Shown: positions 60,604 to 64,000 of the stretch, in pieces
Layout of the letters: each line of letters starts with the position of its first letter
Numbering within the stretch: position 1 is the stretch's first letter
Assembly: GCF_016097555.1 (NCBI RefSeq)
Contig: NC_054706.1
Location: 80,809,732 to 80,873,731, forward strand
Length of the DNA stretch: 64,000 bases
Direction of reading: 5' to 3'
From: Gigantopelta aegis
Taxonomy: Eukaryota; Mollusca; Gastropoda; Neomphalida; Peltospiridae
Notes under the pieces: model-generated
What the model saw: only the letters and a program-made list of their open reading frames with translations
Database searches by the model: none
What the model was told of the DNA's origin: nothing
Position numbers and translations under genes: made by a program

Positions 60604-61550
60604 TAGCCCGAGTACTCTGACTGTAAGAGAGCTAGACGGACATTTGGACATAAACACGCTCTCATTACAGTCAGAGACCAACCTATGTCTTTTTTTGGCA
60701 ATTCCTGACTACCAAACGGTAGGCAACGAATCCCGCTCTAATACCACAACAATCCTATGTTTGACGTCAAATACCTTTACATCAATCATTTTTGAGTTAA
60801 GTGATACAAAAAAATCCACATATTAATCACTAATACACATACTACAGAAAGAAACCCGACAGCACCCACATTCAGCTACGCTTCGTGACACTCCGTCGCA
60901 ACAATTGCAAAGCTCGGCGATCTATTTCGAGACTGGGCGATTCCGCCTTGTGCAGCAGTTACAGGGGTCATCTCATAAGAGGAGGCAGTACGTAGCACAT
61001 ACTTTTGCCGTATCCTGTCGATAACACCCCAAATGTATCCTTCAAATTCAAAATGGAATCAATAATGTGTAATTGTTTTGGTTTAATGACGTAATGAAAT
61101 CCAAATTCATCCAAAACGGCATTAGCCAACTCTTCCATGTTGTAACTTCGCTTGATATGAGACGGCCCCTGTAACTGCTGCACAAGGCGGAATCGCCCAG
61201 TGCGCGATCACGTGGTCTACGTCTCGAAATAGATCGCCGAGCTTTGCAATTGTTGCGACGGAGTGTCACGAAGCGTAGCTGAATGTGGGTGCTGTCGGGT
61301 TTCTTTCTGTAGTATGTGTATTAGTGATTAATATGTGGATTTTTTTGTATCACTTAACTCGAAAATGATTGATGTAAAGGTATTTGACGTCAAACATAGG
61401 ATTGTTGTGGTATTAGAGCGGGAATCGTTGCCTACCGTTTGGTAGTCAGGAATTGCCAAAAAAAGACATAGGTTGGTCTCTGACTGTAATGAGAGCGTGT
61501 TTATGTCCAAATGTCCGTCTAGCTCTCTTACAGTCAGAGTACTCGGGCTA
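60604..61550. mobile_element. Foldback / Pack-MULE-like element with 10-bp TSD
   Basis: TIR arms of about 375 and 395 bp (60604-60977 and 61158-61550) start TAGCCCGAGTACTCTGACTG and appear about 99% identical. The right arm has an extra ~21 bp containing GCGCGATCACGTGG. AGGCGTTAAC is duplicated perfectly at 60594-60603 and 61551-61560. The 180-bp centre encodes a RecQ-like helicase segment. Long arms, a 9-11-bp duplication and a captured gene piece suit Mutator-like or foldback elements. No transposase is present. Confidence 0.88.
60968..61183 (-). pseudogene. RecQ-like helicase N-terminal fragment
   Basis: The 71-codon minus-strand frame includes MEELANAVLDEFGFHYVIKP, then KQLHIIDSILNLKDTFGVLS and TGYGKSMCYVLPPLM. 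KPKQ..II corresponds to the Q motif and STGYGKSMCY to Walker A (motif I) of RecQ-type ATP-dependent helicases. Motifs II-VI are absent, so it cannot be a working helicase. It occupies the centre of the foldback element and extends slightly into both arms. It could be a captured host exon or a relic of the element's own helicase-like gene. Confidence 0.7.
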
Positions 61551-61971
61551 AGGCGTTAACATGTGTTGATTGTGACCAGTTGCAAACTCTGGGTCCTTTG
61601 TTTTAATTGGAGTGTAATACCTTGGTAGCCTTCTCACCAAGAATGATGTTAACGTCTGTTTTATCGCGTGACCAGCACAGCGGCTTTGACAAATGTCTAG
61701 CCTAGTGGCAGTAGATTGATTGTAGCTCCGACTTATGGCAGACTTTAAAATTACAGACGTCAGAAACACCAGTCAATTTTGACCACTATTTATTTATTTG
61801 TTATTATTTTAAATCATGCACAAGATGCCAATGTCTGGGCAGGCTGATCCAAATGGCGGATAGGAATTTGTTCCTATAATAGAAACGGACAGGTGCTTCG
61901 GACCGACAAGAATGACAAAAGTGGGACCGGCAAACGGGAAAAAAGGGCTTTTCCCCACCCCTGTTTTAAAG

Positions 61972-62640
61972 ACAATTTTATTATATATCTTATACCAATA
62001 AACATATGTACAAAAGATATTATTTTAGAAAATATTTCTTGAGTCTATATTTAAAAACAGCAGTATTTAGCGATGATCGTCCAGAGTAACTGAACGCATG
62101 TTTAAATAAAGACATTTTATGTTTTGGAATTAATATATTTCTATCCTCTGCAATTCGAAGGTTGTAGGGATTGTTTTCTCCAAGTTTGTAAGATAGTTTG
62201 GGGCTTAATTGCATAGACATTTATAAATTTGTAAACATTTGTGATAGTGGAATCGTGTTTCCATTGTTATCCATTTTAACTGTTTAAATAGTGGGCAGAT
62301 GGAGTAATAGGATATACATCTAATATCATCCTTGCAGCTCTCTTTTGCAGTTTTAGTAAACGTTCTAATCCATCCTGATTACAGTTTCCCCACATTATAC
62401 AGCAGTAACCTATGAGTGGTAAAATATACCCATTGTAGAAAAGTTTTCTTGCGTTTAAATTTAAATACCTAATTATTTTCGATAAAAGATAAAAGATACA
62501 GACGTTTAGAGATCAAGGAATACACATGTTTAACCTGAATTGTCCATTTTAAATTATTATCAACTTTGATTCCTAAACGTTTTTCACAATCGGTGTGTTG
62601 CAGCACGTACAGAATTTGACGTTATCGGCGTGTACTTTAA
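61972..62640 (-). pseudogene. LINE reverse-transcriptase C-terminal remnant
   Basis: Minus-strand frames from about 62570 down read LGIKVDNNLKWTIQ, NARKLFYNGYILPLIGYCCI followed by MWGNCNQDGLERLLKLQKRA, and, after stops, MSMQLSPKLSYKLGENNPYN and HAFSYSGRSSLNTAVFKYRL. W...I..........LY.....L..Y....WG.......L...Q.RA.R.I and YNLR......P.......FSYSG....N..P are the closing parts of CR1/L2-type LINE reverse transcriptases. Several stops and frame changes show decay. The catalytic YADD region is missing. Confidence 0.75.
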
Positions 62641-62756
62641 GCTACCGGTAAAAGTAAATGCTTCACGCGCGAAAAATCACTCATTGATTGACTCGTTATT
62701 TTTCAGCGTGCTGAATTCCTGCACGTGGAATTGTGTATAGGGAAACGGTCCTATGT

Positions 62757-63086
62757 AAAAGAAAGAAAGAAATGTTTTATTTAACGACGCACTCGACACA
62801 TTTTAATTACGGTTATATGGCGTCAGACATATGGTTAACGACCACACAGATATTGAGAGAGGAAACCCGCTGTCACCACTTCATGGGCTACTCTTTCCGA
62901 TTAGCAGCAAGGGATCTTTTATATGCACCATCCCATAGACAGGATAGCACATACTACGGCCTTTGATATACCAGTCGTGGTGCACTGGCTGTGACGAGAA
63001 ATAGCCCAATGGGCTCATCGACGGGGATCGATCCCAGACTGACCGCGCATCGAGCGAGCGTTGTACTACTGAGCTATATCCCGCCC
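62757..63086 (-). mobile_element. Full-length tRNA-derived SINE, 11-bp TSD
   Basis: CGGTCCTATGT flanks both ends (62746-62756 and 63087-63097). On the minus strand: GGGATATAGCTCAGTAGTAC (A box), GGGATCGATCCCCG (B-box region), GCCCATTGGGCT, CCAGCCAGTGCACCACGACT, ATGTGCTATCCTGTCTATGG, GATCCCTTGCTGCTAATCGG, GTGACAGCGGGTTTCC, and ATTAAAATGTGTCGAGTG, ending AAAACATTTCTTTCTTT. This is the best complete reference copy in the window for those at 38340 and 42478. Confidence 0.93.
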
Positions 63087-63097
63087 CGGTCCTATGT

Positions 63098-64000
63098 TGA
63101 TAAACTTGCACACGTTTCATGTTGGTGGAAGGCGGGCCTTAGACCTGAAGAACTCGATTTGATAAACTCGCGAACGCTTCATGTTGGTGGAAAGCGGGCC
63201 TTAGAACTGAAGAACTGTCGATTTGATAAACTCGCGCACGTTTCATGTTGGTGCAAGGCGGGCCTGAGAACTGAAGAACTGTCGATTTGATAAACTTGCA
63301 CACGTTTCATGTTGGTGCAAGGCGGGCCTGAGAACTGAAGAACTGTCGATTTGATAAACTTGCACACGTTTCATGTTGGTGGAAAGCGGGCCTGAGAACT
63401 GAAGAACTGTCGATTTGATAAACTCGCGCACGTTTCATGTTGGTGGAAAGCGGGCTTCAGAACTGAAGAACTGTCCATTTGATAAACTCGCGCACGTTTC
63501 ATGTTGGTGGAAAGCGGGCCTTAGAACTGAAGAACTGTCCATTTGATAAACTCGCGCACGCTTCATGTTGGTGGAAAGCGGGCCTTAGAACTTAAGAACT
63601 GTCGATTTTATAAACTCGCACACGTTTCATGTTGGTGCAAGGCGGGCCTGAGAACTGAAGAACTGTCGATTTGATAAACTTGCACACGTTTCATGTTGGT
63701 GGAAAGAGGGCCTTAGAACTGAAGAACTGTCGATTTGATAAACTTGCACACGTTTCATGTTGGTGGAAAGCGGGCCTGAGAACTGAAGAACTGTCGATTT
63801 GATAAACTCGCGCACGTTTCATGTTGGTGGAAAGCGGGCCTTAGAACTGAAGAACTGTCCATTTGATAAACTCGCGCACGTTTCATGTTGGTGGAAAGCG
63901 GGCCTTAGAACTGAAGAACTGTCGATTTGATAAACTCGCGCACGCTTCATGTTGGTGGAAAGCGGGCCTTAGAACTTAAGAACTGTCGATTTTATAAACT
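63098..64000. repeat. Minisatellite, ~61-bp unit, runs off window
   Basis: About 15 copies of GATAAACTCGCGCACGTTTC, ATGTTGGTGGAAAGCGGGCC and TTAGAACTGAAGAACTGTCG. Variants (TTGCACACG versus CGCGCACG, GGTGCAAGG versus GGTGGAAAG, TTAGAACTTAAG) recur in blocks, so multi-unit duplication occurred. The array is cut by the window end. Confidence 0.95.

Larger units (their letters stand above)
59870..61963. mobile_element. hAT element, non-autonomous, 8-bp TSD
   Basis: Ends CAGGGGTGGGGAAAA and TTTTCCCCACCCCTG are inverted. TTTTAAAG occurs exactly at both flanks (59862-59869 and 61964-61971), the 8-bp duplication of hAT elements. GGTCCCAC../GTGGGACC near the ends extends the subterminal symmetry. 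Without the nested 947-bp foldback element and its 10-bp duplication it is about 1.1 kb and has no hAT transposase. It interrupts the Penelope-like 3' region. Confidence 0.9.

Noticed and set aside
60551..60826. 91-codon plus-strand frame and its 60-codon inverted twin (61328-61510, minus) as a gene pair
   Set aside because: They are the two arms of the foldback element read in mirrored orientation.
62990..63086. Functional tRNA genes at SINE heads (also 1555, 27009, 28640, 42490, 55390)
   Set aside because: A and B boxes are present, but the cloverleaf arms are degraded and the sequences continue into shared SINE bodies with target duplications.

Overview
This is eukaryotic nuclear DNA, almost certainly from a mollusc and probably a gastropod. 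It is AT-rich and intron-rich, and dominated by minisatellites and transposable elements. The evidence is a spliced ciliary GTPase gene, an ankyrin/SOCS-box gene, several tRNA-derived SINEs sharing one body (GATCCCTTGCTGCTAAT.. and a TTTCTTT-type tail), Tc1, hAT, Penelope-like and LINE remnants, and no bacterial-style gene packing. The organism call rests on remembered repeat styles, not on a search.

Main genes. (1) IFT27 (RABL4), minus strand, can be rebuilt as seven coding exons from 46106 down to 11349. All junctions are GT-AG, all phases agree, and the product is 187 aa. Most of the window (11.3-46.1 kb) is this one gene, swollen by repeats. (2) An intronless 326-aa ankyrin-repeat/SOCS-box protein lies on the plus strand at 48007-48987, head-to-head with IFT27. 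(3) An intact Tc1-type transposase sits inside a TIR-bounded element at 57663-59168. The other coding traces are broken mobile-element genes: a PIN/XPG-like family gene, an I-like LINE RNase H region, a Penelope-like GIY-YIG end, a LINE reverse-transcriptase end, a RecQ-like helicase fragment and a two-exon zinc-finger-like fragment.

Layout. 0-2.9 kb: dispersed repeats and a tRNA-like repeat. 2.98-11.35 kb: three minisatellite arrays, the last running into the IFT27 stop codon. 11.35-46.1 kb: IFT27, with intron 6 (MITEs, dispersed repeats), intron 5 (two arrays), intron 4 (array of a 57-bp unit), intron 3 (16-bp unit), intron 2 (16.7 kb, with a 33-36-bp array in three patches, a 6.9-kb long-TIR transposon and SINEs) and intron 1 (SINE, iterated-TIR MITE). 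48-49 kb: the SOCS-box gene. 50-57.4 kb: MITE-like elements and four arrays. 57.6-62.7 kb: Tc1, then a Penelope-like tail invaded by a hAT element that was itself invaded by a foldback element. 62.7-64 kb: a SINE and an array running off the window.

Most notable: two IFT27 intron arrays (16.5-19.8 kb and 25.46-26.52 kb) are built from the 3' splice site of the adjoining exon. Each unit repeats the acceptor plus about 20 nt of true exon sequence, giving dozens of near-identical decoy acceptors. A third array contains the IFT27 stop codon in its terminal unit. A candidate long-TIR transposon carrying a PIN-like nuclease-family pseudogene, a 2A-like motif in tandem copies, and a foldback element with a helicase fragment and a perfect 10-bp target duplication are also worth following up.
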